From Spirochaetia bacterium UBA6919 (lineage in GTDB: Bacteria > Spirochaetota > UBA6919), in assembly GCA_002450905.1 (NCBI GenBank), contig DKAT01000009.1, positions 1 through 64,000 on the forward strand: a stretch of 64,000 nucleotides of DNA, written 5' to 3'. This document shows, one piece after another, positions 29,120-37,409 of the stretch; the first letter of the stretch is position 1, and each line of letters begins with the position of its first letter. Both the position numbers and the translations under genes were made by a program. The notes under the pieces are model-generated. The model saw nothing but the letters and a program-made list of their open reading frames with translations, was not told where the DNA came from and did no database searches.

Positions 29120-29683
29120 ATGATATACCTGTACATCGCTTGTCTAGCTATTGGAAGTATATTTATCGGGATATCCCTCTTTGGTGGAGATTCCCATGAT
29201 CATGTGGGGGATACAGACGCTCACATGGATGATATTCATGGAGAAGTCGATGTCCCGTGGTATTTCGGAAAGTATTTCCCCTTGTTGAGCATGCGTTTCT
29301 GGGTATTTTTCCTATTCTTCTTCGGACTAGCAGGTCTGGGAGCATATCTCGCCAATTCTTCCCCAAGTGTCCAACTCATCTGGTCAATTATAATGGGTGT
29401 CATCACAGGTTATTTAGCCAATTTTGTTTTCAAAAAAATACGCGAAACAGAAACAAACAGCCTTGTAGAGCAAAAAGATTTTATTGGGGCTGAAGCAGAA
29501 GTAGTTCTACCCATCCACCCAGGGAAAATGGGTAAAATACGATGTATCATTAAAAGTCAAATGATTGAACAGCTAGCGGTTAGTGATGAGGAGAGTGCAA
29601 TGTATATCGGGGATAAGGTGGTTATCATTAGTTTCCAGGGGGATAAGGTACAGGTTATCAAAAATAATTTAAATAACATCTAA
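29120..29683 (+). CDS. NfeD-like membrane protein, flotillin partner
   Basis: A 187-residue protein, if the ATG at 29120 is used (an upstream in-frame TTG at 29084 would add 12 residues). Two or three membrane helices cover about residues 1-20 and 50-100, with a His/Asp-rich loop (GDSHDHVGDTDAHMDDIH) between. Residues about 115-187 form the NfeD OB-fold (IGAEAEVVLPIHPGKMGKIR). Such proteins accompany flotillins (YuaF-FloT, YqiJ-YqiK) and affect membrane microdomains. The flotillin gene starts 10 bp later. The His/Asp loop could bind metal, which is inference. Confidence 0.85.
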   Translation: MIYLYIACLAIGSIFIGISLFGGDSHDHVGDTDAHMDDIHGEVDVPWYFGKYFPLLSMRFWVFFLFFFGLAGLGAYLANSSPSVQLIWSIIMGVITGYLANFVFKKIRETETNSLVEQKDFIGAEAEVVLPIHPGKMGKIRCIIKSQMIEQLAVSDEESAMYIGDKVVIISFQGDKVQVIKNNLNNI

Positions 29684-29693
29684 AGGAGCGTTT

Positions 29694-31022
29694 ATGAAAG
29701 GATTAGAATCTTTAATTGGGGCTGGGATCGTCAGTTTCGTGGTAATTGTTGGTCTTGCCATATTAATCATTGTTGTTATTATCAAGAAATTATTGTATAT
29801 CTGTCCACCCAATGAAGTGCTTATATTCTCTGGTAGGACAAGAAAAATGTCTGATGGACGGGAAGTTGGTTACAGAACCATTAAAGGAGGGCGGGGAATT
29901 CTTATACCCTTCTTTGAATCAGTGAGTAAAATGAGTCTTACGGTAATCCCCATTGATGTCATCGTAAAAAACGCCTATTCAAAGGGTGGAATCCCGCTGG
30001 ATGTCCAGGGTATCGCCAATGTCAAAATAGCCAGTGATGATGTGCGATTATCCAATGCCCTGGAGCGGTTTCTTGGTAAGCCCTATGATCAGATCCGTCA
30101 GGTTGCCAAAGAAACTTTAGAGGGTAACCTTCGGGGTGTTCTTGCCACTCTAACTCCTGAACAGGTCAATGAAGATAGATTAAGATTTGCACAGGAACTG
30201 GCTGAGGAAGCTGAAACAGATCTTAACAAATTGGGATTGGTCATGGACACCTTAAAAATCCAGAATGTATCCGATGAAACGGGTTATCTAGACTCCATAG
30301 GACGTAAACAAACAGCGGAAATCCTCAAACAAGCTGAAATCTCAGAAGCCGATAGCCGATCAGAATCACAAATCAGGAAGGCCAAGGCTGAGCAAATGGG
30401 ACGTGTAGCGGAAGCTCAGGCTAACAAAGAAATCGCCATCGCTGAAAATGAATTAAAAGTAAAAAAAGCTCAACTTGCTGCAGAAGCTAATGCTGAAGAG
30501 GAACGTGCAAAGGTAGCGGGAGAAACTGCAAGAGCCAAAGCGGAACAAGATCTCCAAGTAGCACGAAAAGAATTGGAAATCAGAAGACTTGAAGCGGATG
30601 TTATCGCTCCTGCTCAGGCTGAAAAAGAGGCTAAAGAACTAAAGGCGAAAGGTGAGGCTGCAAAGATCATTGAAGACGGTAAGGCAACTGCTGAAGTCCT
30701 GAGAATGATGCGGGAAGAGTGGGCTAAAGCTGGAGACAATGCAAAAGATATCTTCCTCCTCCAGAAGCTCGAAAACATCGTCGGAATGGTTGTTAGTACG
30801 GTAAAAGATATACATATAGACAAAGTAACTGTTGTAGATTCAGGAAGTGGGACTGCTATCCCATCTCTGGCTAGATCTCTTCCAGCATCGGTGACAAGTA
30901 TTATCGAGCAATTAAAGACCAGTACAGGAATCGATATAGCAAATATGCTCGAAGGATATGCAAACAATAAATTACATAGCCACGATTCACAAATTGAAAA
31001 TAATGATAGTGAAATTAATTAG
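29694..31022 (+). CDS. flotillin-like SPFH protein
   Basis: A 442-residue protein with one N-terminal membrane helix (about 10-32), an SPFH/band 7 domain to about residue 190, and a long Ala/Glu/Lys coiled coil (about 210-340, many AEAxAxKE heptads) as in flotillins. The C-terminal part includes a predicted oligomerisation segment. Flotillins scaffold membrane microdomains. It has a strong AAAGGAG ribosome site and forms an operon with the NfeD-like gene. Length and order match the family. Confidence 0.93.
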   Translation: MKGLESLIGAGIVSFVVIVGLAILIIVVIIKKLLYICPPNEVLIFSGRTRKMSDGREVGYRTIKGGRGILIPFFESVSKMSLTVIPIDVIVKNAYSKGGIPLDVQGIANVKIASDDVRLSNALERFLGKPYDQIRQVAKETLEGNLRGVLATLTPEQVNEDRLRFAQELAEEAETDLNKLGLVMDTLKIQNVSDETGYLDSIGRKQTAEILKQAEISEADSRSESQIRKAKAEQMGRVAEAQANKEIAIAENELKVKKAQLAAEANAEEERAKVAGETARAKAEQDLQVARKELEIRRLEADVIAPAQAEKEAKELKAKGEAAKIIEDGKATAEVLRMMREEWAKAGDNAKDIFLLQKLENIVGMVVSTVKDIHIDKVTVVDSGSGTAIPSLARSLPASVTSIIEQLKTSTGIDIANMLEGYANNKLHSHDSQIENNDSEIN

Positions 31023-31349
31023 ATTGTAAAATTGCTGTGTATCGAGATGATGCGTGAACCATTATCTAATAAATTATTGTTTTAATGAATATCAATAAAC
31101 AGTAATTATTGAATGTATAAACATCTAAAACAGTAGGCGATTATTATATTAACCATCAAACATTCCTTTCAAGGGAGAAAGATGGGAAAATCATGGGAAA
31201 AATTATTGTTGTGTTGTATGATTTTGATCTTCTCGATAACATTTAGAATTAAAATTACATAATTAGCACGTCAGCGGAAAGTTGTCCTAAGAATAATTTG
31301 AAAAAAAAAATTTCTCATTGAGAATTAAAATAGACTGTTGTTATAGATT
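31023..31349. other. 327-bp convergent intergenic region
   Basis: Lies between flotillin (plus) and the REC-GGDEF gene (minus), both ending here. I see the hairpin with A/T tract at 31301-31326 and no coding frame. No clear plus-strand terminator for flotillin was found. Confidence 0.4.
31309..31326 (-). terminator. hairpin plus T tract 3' of the REC-GGDEF gene
   Basis: On the minus strand, AATTCTC pairs with GAGAAATT (one bulged base) and is followed by ten Ts (plus-strand 31301-31310). It lies 24 bp after the stop, which fits an intrinsic terminator although the stem is AT-rich. Confidence 0.5.
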
Positions 31350-32291
31350 TTATAAAATAGGAATAGATATATCTTCTTTTCGTAGGGGAATACCATCATC
31401 CGGGAAGGATATTACCTTGTTCTTTCCGGAGAATTTGGCATAGTAGAGGGCACAATCAGCCAGAGCTATTAATCTTTCTTCTGTATCTGTTACACATTCC
31501 AGCATTTGACCGATCCCAATACTGATCGTTAATTTTGTGGAATTCTTTTTATTTTCAAATGGATGTTCTTCCACTGATTTTCTGAGCCTTTCAGCCATGT
31601 TATACGCTTCCTGGGGTGAGTCATGGGTGAGAAATAAAAACTCCTCTCCGCCATATCGAATCAGAAGGTCTTCCGAGCGACTAAATTTTTTTAATATCCC
31701 TGCTACCTCTTTTAAAACAAAATCTCCAAAGGGATGTCCGAAATGATCATTAATCTCTTTAAAATTATCAATATCCAATAAAACACAAGTTAGTGGAAGA
31801 GAGCGTCTTTCAGCAATAGAAAAATAATCCTTTCCTCTATACATAAGCATTCTGCGATTATATATACCGGTAAGAACATCGGTCAAAGAAAGTTCTGTAA
31901 TCTTATCCTGTTGTTGTTTAATCCTTAACATTACACGGATGCGAGCCAGTAATTCATTGGTATCAAAAGGTTTTCGGATAAAATCATAAGCTCCCAGTTC
32001 AAGCCCTTTCACTACATAGTTTGATGAATAATAATGACCAGTTATAAATAAAATAGGGACATTGACCATACGATTATCTTGTTTGAGAATTTTACATACA
32101 TCAAAACCACTGATCTCAGGTAGAGAAATATCCAGAAGAATTAGATCTGGATTCTGCTCCCTGGCTAATATTATACCATCTTCACCATTATTGGCAGTCA
32201 GAGTTTCATAATCCTCATCTTCCAACAGCATGGATATACTCTTGCAAACAGCCGGAGAATCATCTATAATTAATATTTTACACATAGTCAT
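31350..32291 (-). CDS. response regulator with diguanylate cyclase output (REC-GGDEF)
   Basis: A 313-residue protein. Residues 1-125 are a receiver domain (ILIIDDS, phospho-acceptor Asp in LILLDIS, Lys in RKPF). Residues about 140-300 are a GGDEF domain with intact GGEEF active site (RYGGEEF) and an RxxD product-inhibition site (RSED) five residues before it. It should make cyclic di-GMP when phosphorylated. It is transcribed alone; either orphan kinase in this window could be its donor, but no adjacency supports that. A second in-frame ATG two codons on is an equally good start. Confidence 0.94.
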   Translation of the reverse strand: MTMCKILIIDDSPAVCKSISMLLEDEDYETLTANNGEDGIILAREQNPDLILLDISLPEISGFDVCKILKQDNRMVNVPILFITGHYYSSNYVVKGLELGAYDFIRKPFDTNELLARIRVMLRIKQQQDKITELSLTDVLTGIYNRRMLMYRGKDYFSIAERRSLPLTCVLLDIDNFKEINDHFGHPFGDFVLKEVAGILKKFSRSEDLLIRYGGEEFLFLTHDSPQEAYNMAERLRKSVEEHPFENKKNSTKLTISIGIGQMLECVTDTEERLIALADCALYYAKFSGKNKVISFPDDGIPLRKEDISIPIL

Positions 32292-32509
32292 CTCAAATTT
32301 AATAAAAAAAACATTATTATTTAAAAATCCTTATGATAACATGGATAAACAATTTCACCTGTTTCATTTATTTTTGGGCTTAAAAATTACAAAAGGATTA
32401 TGATATATATTAACACATTTTGAGAGGAATTTATCATAATTTAAGATAAATTCTTTGCCAAATTAAACAAAATCCATTAAATTAAGTGATTATATTTTAA
32501 GGATGATTT

Positions 32510-33106
32510 ATGTATCGGCAATTGCAAAAGGGTTTTATTCTAAATATTGGAATTTTCATTTTTTTTCTGCTAATTACAAGTTCTTGTGGTCAGAAGAAAG
32601 ATTCAAAGAAAGACACCACGGACAAATCTCAAAATAAGACAGAAAATAAGGTTATCCAGCCCAATAAGAAATCTAAAAACACTGTCCAGAAAGGAGATCT
32701 GGTGACAGTTCATTATATCGGACGTTTTAAAAATGGCAAGATCTTTGATCAGTCTAAGAAAGAGAAACCATTGTCGTTTAAAGCAGGTGTAGGAGAAGTA
32801 GTACCAGGTTTTGACAATGCCGTTTTATCCATGAAATTAGGGGAAAAGAAGACTGTTGATATCCCTATGAAGGATGCATACGGCAAACGAGATGAGAAAT
32901 TAGAACAAAAGCTCCCTGTTAGTATGTTCCCCAAGGGATTTAAATTTGAAATAGGTAAGACAATCCCTCTTCAGGATACCGACACAAAACAATTAAGACC
33001 TGTTATCATAAAGAAATTTGATGACAAAATGGTTACCGTCGATTTAAATCACCCCATGGCTGGAAAGGATCTTCAATTTGAAATCCAACTTGTTGCTATT
33101 GAATAA
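32510..33106 (+). CDS. SlyD-like FKBP peptidyl-prolyl isomerase lipoprotein
   Basis: A 198-residue exported isomerase. The signal ends ITSSC (lipobox) and a lysine-rich linker runs to about residue 60. The FKBP domain then shows GDLVTVHYIGRFKNGKIFD, an insert-in-flap segment (YGKRDEKLEQKLPVSMFP) and VDLNHPMAGKDLQFEI, which are SlyD features. SlyD is usually cytoplasmic, so a lipid-anchored version suggests a periplasmic folding chaperone. AAGGA ribosome site; single-gene unit. Confidence 0.9.
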   Translation: MYRQLQKGFILNIGIFIFFLLITSSCGQKKDSKKDTTDKSQNKTENKVIQPNKKSKNTVQKGDLVTVHYIGRFKNGKIFDQSKKEKPLSFKAGVGEVVPGFDNAVLSMKLGEKKTVDIPMKDAYGKRDEKLEQKLPVSMFPKGFKFEIGKTIPLQDTDTKQLRPVIIKKFDDKMVTVDLNHPMAGKDLQFEIQLVAIE

Positions 33107-33205
33107 TTAATTTATATTTATTTGATTTCTACTTAAACAATATTCCAACACCGATAATCAATTTAATAGATTAATATTTATCAATCTTGTATTATATTTA
33201 ATATT

Positions 33206-33784
33206 ATGAATGAAACCATCCCGCGAAACCAACCCAAATTCCATCACAAACATGCAACTGTAAAGGATTACGATTTCCTTGAAGACGACGGATTCCGCTA
33301 CGAACTCATTAATGGAGTCTTAAATATGGCACCCTCACCTATCCGGATACATCAGAAAATAATCAATGATTTATCTTATATAATTAATGATTTTTTAGCC
33401 TCAGACCCTATTGGAGAACTTTATCCTGCTCCATTTGATGTCCAGTTCAACGACAAAAACATCTTCCAGCCGGATCTCCTCTTCGTATCCAAAGATCGCC
33501 TTCATATCATCACCGAGAAACGTGTCATCGGTACCCCTGATTTGGTCATCGAAATATTGTCCGAATCCTCTTACGAACTCGACACGAAGATTAAATACAA
33601 AGTCTATGAGGAATCTGGAGTACAGGAATATTGGATTGTTGATCCCACTAAGAAATCCATGAAGTTTTATCAATTATCCGGTAAGTCCTTCAAAGAAATC
33701 CCATATGATACCCAATACCCCAGCTTAGTATTAAAGAATTTCACCATCCAACCTCAACACTTCTTTCAAAACCTATCACTATAA
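33206..33784 (+). CDS. Uma2-family (DUF820) PD-(D/E)XK nuclease
   Basis: A 192-residue protein of the Uma2 family, which has a restriction-endonuclease-like fold but no settled function. Visible motifs: RYELINGVLNMAPSPIRIHQ, FQPDLLFVS with the catalytic Asp, GTPDLVIEILS with the acidic residue, the DTKIKYKVYEESGVQEYWIV segment and DP. Members are very numerous in some genomes. No methylase or toxin partner is adjacent. No clear ribosome site. Confidence 0.85.
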   Translation: MNETIPRNQPKFHHKHATVKDYDFLEDDGFRYELINGVLNMAPSPIRIHQKIINDLSYIINDFLASDPIGELYPAPFDVQFNDKNIFQPDLLFVSKDRLHIITEKRVIGTPDLVIEILSESSYELDTKIKYKVYEESGVQEYWIVDPTKKSMKFYQLSGKSFKEIPYDTQYPSLVLKNFTIQPQHFFQNLSL

Positions 33785-33872
33785 AATAGAAGACATCTAT
33801 TAGACAATACTGATTCAACTATAAAATCATCAATATTATAATATAAATACAAAGGCACTTAAACTAAACAAT

Positions 33873-33899
33873 ATCGGAACTGAAATTTTTGATTCCGAT
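33873..33899 (-). repeat. 27-bp intergenic palindrome, copy D
   Basis: On the minus strand it begins ATCGGAATCA and ends GTTCCGAT. It lies 89 bp 3' of the Uma2 gene. Its plus-strand left flank (AGGCACTTAAACTAAACA) recurs beside copy C. A 9-bp direct repeat AAGGCACTT (33852-33860 and 33914-33922) brackets it. Confidence 0.8.
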
Positions 33900-33997
33900 G
33901 GTGTTTCATCTTGAAGGCACTTTCTATGAAGTCTTATCTATATACCATGTACAAAACTAAATTGTTATTATCAAATTGGAATAAAATGAAAATTTAC

Positions 33998-34026
33998 TTG
34001 ACTACATACCATATAGTATGTATTAT
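33998..34026 (+). promoter_or_regulatory. predicted tetR promoter
   Basis: TTGACT at 33998-34003 and TATTAT at 34021-34026 are separated by 17 bp, close to the sigma-70 consensus. A palindrome fills the spacer and a TetR-type operator follows the -10, so bound repressor would block the promoter. Confidence 0.65.
34003..34022. promoter_or_regulatory. 20-bp palindrome in the tetR promoter spacer
   Basis: TACATAC and GTATGTA are perfect inverted repeats around a 6-bp centre between the -35 and -10 boxes. The sequence differs from the TetR-type operator beside it, so another regulator or a second binding mode is possible. Confidence 0.5.
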
Positions 34027-34027
34027 T

Positions 34028-34045
34028 ATACCAACTGGTAGGTAT
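34028..34045. promoter_or_regulatory. TetR-type operator 1
   Basis: ATACCAACTGGTAGGTAT is an 18-bp near-palindrome overlapping the likely transcription start and ending 8 bp before the tetR ATG. It differs at one base from the operator 5' of the dehydrogenase gene, which points to autoregulation. Confidence 0.75.
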
Positions 34046-34053
34046 ATGTTTCT

Positions 34054-34653
34054 ATGGCACAAAAAAACCTCAATACTAAAGATAAATTATTGGATTCCGC
34101 TATGAATCTTATGCTTAAAAAGGGATTTACAGCGACAACCTTAGATGATATCTGTGAGAATGCTGGTGTTACAAAGGGAAGTTTCTTTCATTATTTTACA
34201 AACAAAGAAGATTTGGGGATTCATGTCTTGACATATTATACCAATGATTTTCTGATTCGGATTCAGGACAAGGGTATTCCAAATATAAGTGATCCAGTAA
34301 AACGGCTGGAGACCTTTCTGGATTTTATAATCGATTTATTTCATCAAAATATATATGATAAATCCTGTCTTGTAGGAAATTTATCTCAAGAAATTTCAAA
34401 TACCCATGAACCCATACGAATTGTATGCTCTGATATTTTTAATCTGATTTCTGGTATTGTGAATGAAATGCTCAAGGAGATGAAATACAAACTCAAACCA
34501 CATGTAGAAATCGAAACCATGGAATTGTCAGATACTCTAATAGCCTTGATCCAGGGTTCTGCCCTTATTGCTAAAGCTCATCAGAATGGGGATATCATGA
34601 AAATTAGTCTTTTTCATTATAAACAATATATATTGAACTTATTTTCAATTTAA
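34054..34653 (+). CDS. TetR/AcrR-family transcriptional regulator
   Basis: A 199-residue repressor. Residues about 5-50 form the DNA-binding domain (KDKLLDSAMNLMLKKGFTAT, TLDDICENAGVTKGSFFHYF, TNKEDLG). The ligand domain contains GNLSQEISNTHEPIR, similar to the AcuR/NemR-type C-terminal domain. It is flanked by two near-identical operators, one at its own promoter and one 5' of the dehydrogenase gene, so it probably represses both. The ligand is unknown; relatives sense reactive electrophiles or small acids. Confidence 0.93.
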   Translation: MAQKNLNTKDKLLDSAMNLMLKKGFTATTLDDICENAGVTKGSFFHYFTNKEDLGIHVLTYYTNDFLIRIQDKGIPNISDPVKRLETFLDFIIDLFHQNIYDKSCLVGNLSQEISNTHEPIRIVCSDIFNLISGIVNEMLKEMKYKLKPHVEIETMELSDTLIALIQGSALIAKAHQNGDIMKISLFHYKQYILNLFSI

Positions 34654-34681
34654 TTATCTATGTAATTATGTGTTAAATATT

Positions 34682-34699
34682 ATACCAACCGGTAGGTAT
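34682..34699. promoter_or_regulatory. TetR-type operator 2
   Basis: ATACCAACCGGTAGGTAT is an 18-bp near-perfect palindrome 54 bp before the dehydrogenase ATG. Together with operator 1 it defines a local two-gene regulon. Confidence 0.78.
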
Positions 34700-34752
34700 C
34701 ATATAATTAATACAACAAGTTATGTTAATATCTATAATTGATGGAGGTATCT

Positions 34753-35751
34753 ATGAAAGTATTAATCACAGGGGCAAATGGATTTGTTGGAAGTCATCTT
34801 TTAGAGTATTTTAAAGAAAAAAATGATTTTACTATAGTAGTTGCTGTTCGGGAAAAGAATAAATTACACATCAGTGAGGGAATTGAAGTTCGGAAAGGGG
34901 ATTTGAGAGATCATCAATATGTAGTGGAGTTAATAAAAGATATTGACGTGGTGTGTCATACTGCGGCATGGTCTTCAGTCTGGAAACACAAGAAGGAATC
35001 TCATGAATTGTTTTATCAACCCAGTATACAGTTATTAAATGAATGTGTAAAGCAGAATGTAAAACGTTTTATATTTATTAGTACGACGAGTGCCGCATCT
35101 CCAAATCAATCCCATGACCCCATGAGTTATGGTATTTCAAGAAATTTCTGGCCTCACATAAATAACATCATTTTGATAGAAAATAAAATGCGGGAACTTG
35201 CTTCAAGTAAGATTTCTATGGTAAATATGCGATGCGGTTTATTTTTGGGGAAACGCTATAATATATCTGCACTCCCAATACTTCTACCCAGATTAAAAAC
35301 ACATTTGGTACCTTGGTTAGCAGGTGGAAACACAAGTATGCCCTTTGTAGATGGAAAAGATATTGCTCAGGCTATTTATTTGGCTGTTATGAATAGTGAT
35401 CTTAAGGGTTATGAATCCTTTAATATTGTTGGACCAAGTATACCCACAGCCAGAGAGGTCATTACTGCTGTTTGTGATGAATATAATTATCCTAAACCGC
35501 ATTTTAGTGTCCCATTTCCGATTGGTTATGCCTTTGGGTGGCTTATGGAAGTTTTGAATCCTATATTGCCAGGAGAACCCCTTGTGACACGGAGTATTAT
35601 ACATTTATTGGAGGAATGTAACGTCGATAATAACCGGGCTAGATCAAAACTGGGCTATCATCCAAAAATATCATGGAAGGAATCTTTAATTGATTTTATG
35701 AATGAATTTAAATCAAGAGAATCTATAAAGATGTCTAAATCAATATTGTGA
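34753..35751 (+). CDS. NAD-dependent epimerase/dehydratase-family (extended SDR) protein
   Basis: A 332-residue oxidoreductase. I place the start at the ATG at 34753, which follows GGAGG by five bases. Upstream TTG and ATG codons in frame (34738, 34741) overlap that site. The N-terminal TGANGFVGSHL is the Rossmann dinucleotide motif, with DVVCHTAAWSSVW next. The catalytic Ser region is ISTTSAAS, but a normal YxxxK does not follow; the nearest candidates are YGISR and the Lys in LIENK, so the Tyr may be lost or shifted. Controlled by the TetR protein through operator 2. Substrate unknown. Confidence 0.85.
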   Translation: MKVLITGANGFVGSHLLEYFKEKNDFTIVVAVREKNKLHISEGIEVRKGDLRDHQYVVELIKDIDVVCHTAAWSSVWKHKKESHELFYQPSIQLLNECVKQNVKRFIFISTTSAASPNQSHDPMSYGISRNFWPHINNIILIENKMRELASSKISMVNMRCGLFLGKRYNISALPILLPRLKTHLVPWLAGGNTSMPFVDGKDIAQAIYLAVMNSDLKGYESFNIVGPSIPTAREVITAVCDEYNYPKPHFSVPFPIGYAFGWLMEVLNPILPGEPLVTRSIIHLLEECNVDNNRARSKLGYHPKISWKESLIDFMNEFKSRESIKMSKSIL

Positions 35752-35770
35752 GTTTGATGTGATTTATGAA

Positions 35771-36148
35771 TTAGTCTTTTTTTTCTATTTTAATGATTTT
35801 TATAATTTTGCAATAATGTTCAATAATCCGGAAACCACCTTGGGGGGATTGCTCGTACTGTGATTTGGGTTTATAAGTACGATATTTTGTTTCGATGATT
35901 TTCACCCGGATTTTTGCTGAATCAATCTCTTTTGGATCACCTAATATTTTTTTAAAATGGGAGTTAGAGAATATGTAATGGGTATAATGAGCACTCTTGC
36001 GGTTACAATTGGGACAATAAATGATATTTCCCTTTCTTTCTGAAAGACGATTTCCGTTGAATTGTAATACCTTCTCGTTCTCTGAAGTGTATGAAATACT
36101 TGAGTTAATTAGAATTGTAAAAATAAGTAGCGTCATCCAATTAGTCAT
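35771..36148 (-). CDS. small secreted CxxC-family protein, paralogue 1
   Basis: A 125-residue protein with signal peptide (MTNWMTLLIFTILINSSISY) and AGGAG ribosome site. I do not recognise the family. It shares with the next two genes a block YCPNCNRKSAHYTHY, then HFKKILGDP, a basic IKIIETKYRTY strand and a C-terminal HYCKIIKIIKI. The CxxC pair plus a distant Cys could bind metal or form disulfides. No close neighbour shares its function. Last of three tandem copies on the minus strand. Confidence 0.72.
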   Translation of the reverse strand: MTNWMTLLIFTILINSSISYTSENEKVLQFNGNRLSERKGNIIYCPNCNRKSAHYTHYIFSNSHFKKILGDPKEIDSAKIRVKIIETKYRTYKPKSQYEQSPQGGFRIIEHYCKIIKIIKIEKKD

Positions 36149-36235
36149 GAATTATTCTCCTTAAATGAAAATAAAATTATTATTATAATTTAAGATAATC
36201 TAACACTAAGTCAAGTTATTTTGTATGTTATATAT

Positions 36236-36619
36236 CTAATTATCATTGTTATGATTAATATATATTATTTTAATTATTTTGCATAAATTGATTGTTTCAT
36301 GAATTGTACTTCCACTGCCCTTGTGCATACTCTCTGATTTAAGGAAGTAGGTACGATTTATGGTTTTATATATTTGTATTTTAATTTTAGCCCTTTTAAT
36401 TTTTTTTGGATCTCCCAGAAGTTTTTTAAAATGGACTTTACGAAAGGAGTAGCGGGTATATTGAGTGCGTTTTGTAAGGCAGTTAGAACAATAAGATATG
36501 TAGCCATCATTATAATAAGTTTTATTACCCTCTAACTCAAGAATCATCGTTTTATTATTCGAGTTTAGGATATTTATAAATAATAGGAGTGTACAAATTA
36601 TCATTAAAAATATTTTCAT
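36236..36619 (-). CDS. small secreted CxxC-family protein, paralogue 2
   Basis: A 127-residue paralogue. I chose the ATG at 36617-36619, which gives a signal peptide (MKIFLMIICTLLLFINILNS); an in-frame TTG 18 bp upstream overlaps the gene before it. Shared block: YCSNCLTKRTQYTRY, HFKKLLGDP, KIKIQIYKTINRTY and NLCKIIKIIYI. Function unknown. It follows the third copy by 8 bp. Confidence 0.68.
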   Translation of the reverse strand: MKIFLMIICTLLLFINILNSNNKTMILELEGNKTYYNDGYISYCSNCLTKRTQYTRYSFRKVHFKKLLGDPKKIKRAKIKIQIYKTINRTYFLKSESMHKGSGSTIHETINLCKIIKIIYINHNNDN

Positions 36620-36627
36620 AAAATTAT

Positions 36628-37077
36628 CTAGAGACAAGATATCAACGTATTATATATTAAATATATTAAAAATAAATTGTATTTATTTATTTTTTTTATG
36701 AAATTATATACCTTGATAATCTCACAATAATGTATTGTATGACTGGATACCACAGGATAATATTGATTTGTAGGAATTCCTGAAATCATTTCTGGTGGTG
36801 AATTGATGTATTTTATCTTATGAATAATAATTCGGACATTCGCTGTTAAAAGATTTTTTGGATCACCGAGGAGTTTTTTGAAATTATTATATGGTAAGAT
36901 ATAGTAAACATAATGATTTGACTTACTCACGCTGCAATGGGAACAATAGAATACCAAATTGTTTTTGACTTGTAAATCAATCCCGTCGATAGATATAGTA
37001 TGATATTTATCTTTAGAATATGTTGTTACTATATATATTGATAAAATTAGGGTAATTAAAATAATCTTGTGTTTAAT
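36628..37077 (-). CDS. small secreted CxxC-family protein, paralogue 3 (start codon lost or non-standard)
   Basis: The homologous reading frame runs past the TTG at 36957 back to a stop near 37110. The upstream part encodes a hydrophobic signal-like stretch (KHKIILITLILSIYIVTTYS) and a region matching paralogue 2 before YCSHCSVSKSNHYVYY. No ATG, GTG or TTG precedes this stretch in frame; the best match is ATT at 37075-37077 (149 residues). An ATG exists one frame off at 37080-37082. So the gene either uses ATT or has lost its start by a small frameshift. It keeps NFKKLLGDP and HYCEIIKV. Confidence 0.5.
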   Translation of the reverse strand: MKHKIILITLILSIYIVTTYSKDKYHTISIDGIDLQVKNNLVFYCSHCSVSKSNHYVYYILPYNNFKKLLGDPKNLLTANVRIIIHKIKYINSPPEMISGIPTNQYYPVVSSHTIHYCEIIKVYNFIKKINKYNLFLIYLIYNTLISCL

Positions 37078-37409
37078 AACATCAACTTGAAAATATTTGT
37101 AGTTATAAATTTAATTCAGTTAAATCTTACACAAAATAGATTTCTTATAAAATTATCGAATAATTATTGATATTTTTATGATTTTTATTATATTTTATTT
37201 CCAATTATTAGGATAAGTCAGTGCTTAAAGAAGGGTTCATTTATTGATGCAGTGATGTTTATCCTCCTATTATTATTTTGTTCATAAATATTTATAAATT
37301 TTCCCTACCCCTATATGTACGATTACAAAATGGATTTTCAACGATTATTAATGGCACTATTAGTATAATAATTTATTATTTTAGAAAATAGAAGAGAAGG
37401 AGTTTTTAA
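37078..37409. other. 332-bp region 5' of the citrate-lyase-like operon
   Basis: AT-rich, no coding frame apart from the first few codons that continue in frame with paralogue 3. It separates divergent units. A TATAAT at 37364-37369 is a possible -10 for the lyase genes, without a good -35. I see no riboswitch or operator. Confidence 0.35.

Noticed and set aside
30614..30967. Minus-strand open frame of 117 codons
   Set aside because: Antisense to the flotillin coiled-coil region; codon bias of the Ala/Glu/Lys repeats produces a spurious frame.
33206..33784. Uma2 gene as part of a mobile or defence island
   Set aside because: No transposase, methylase, toxin-antitoxin or integrase is adjacent; it stands among ordinary genes.
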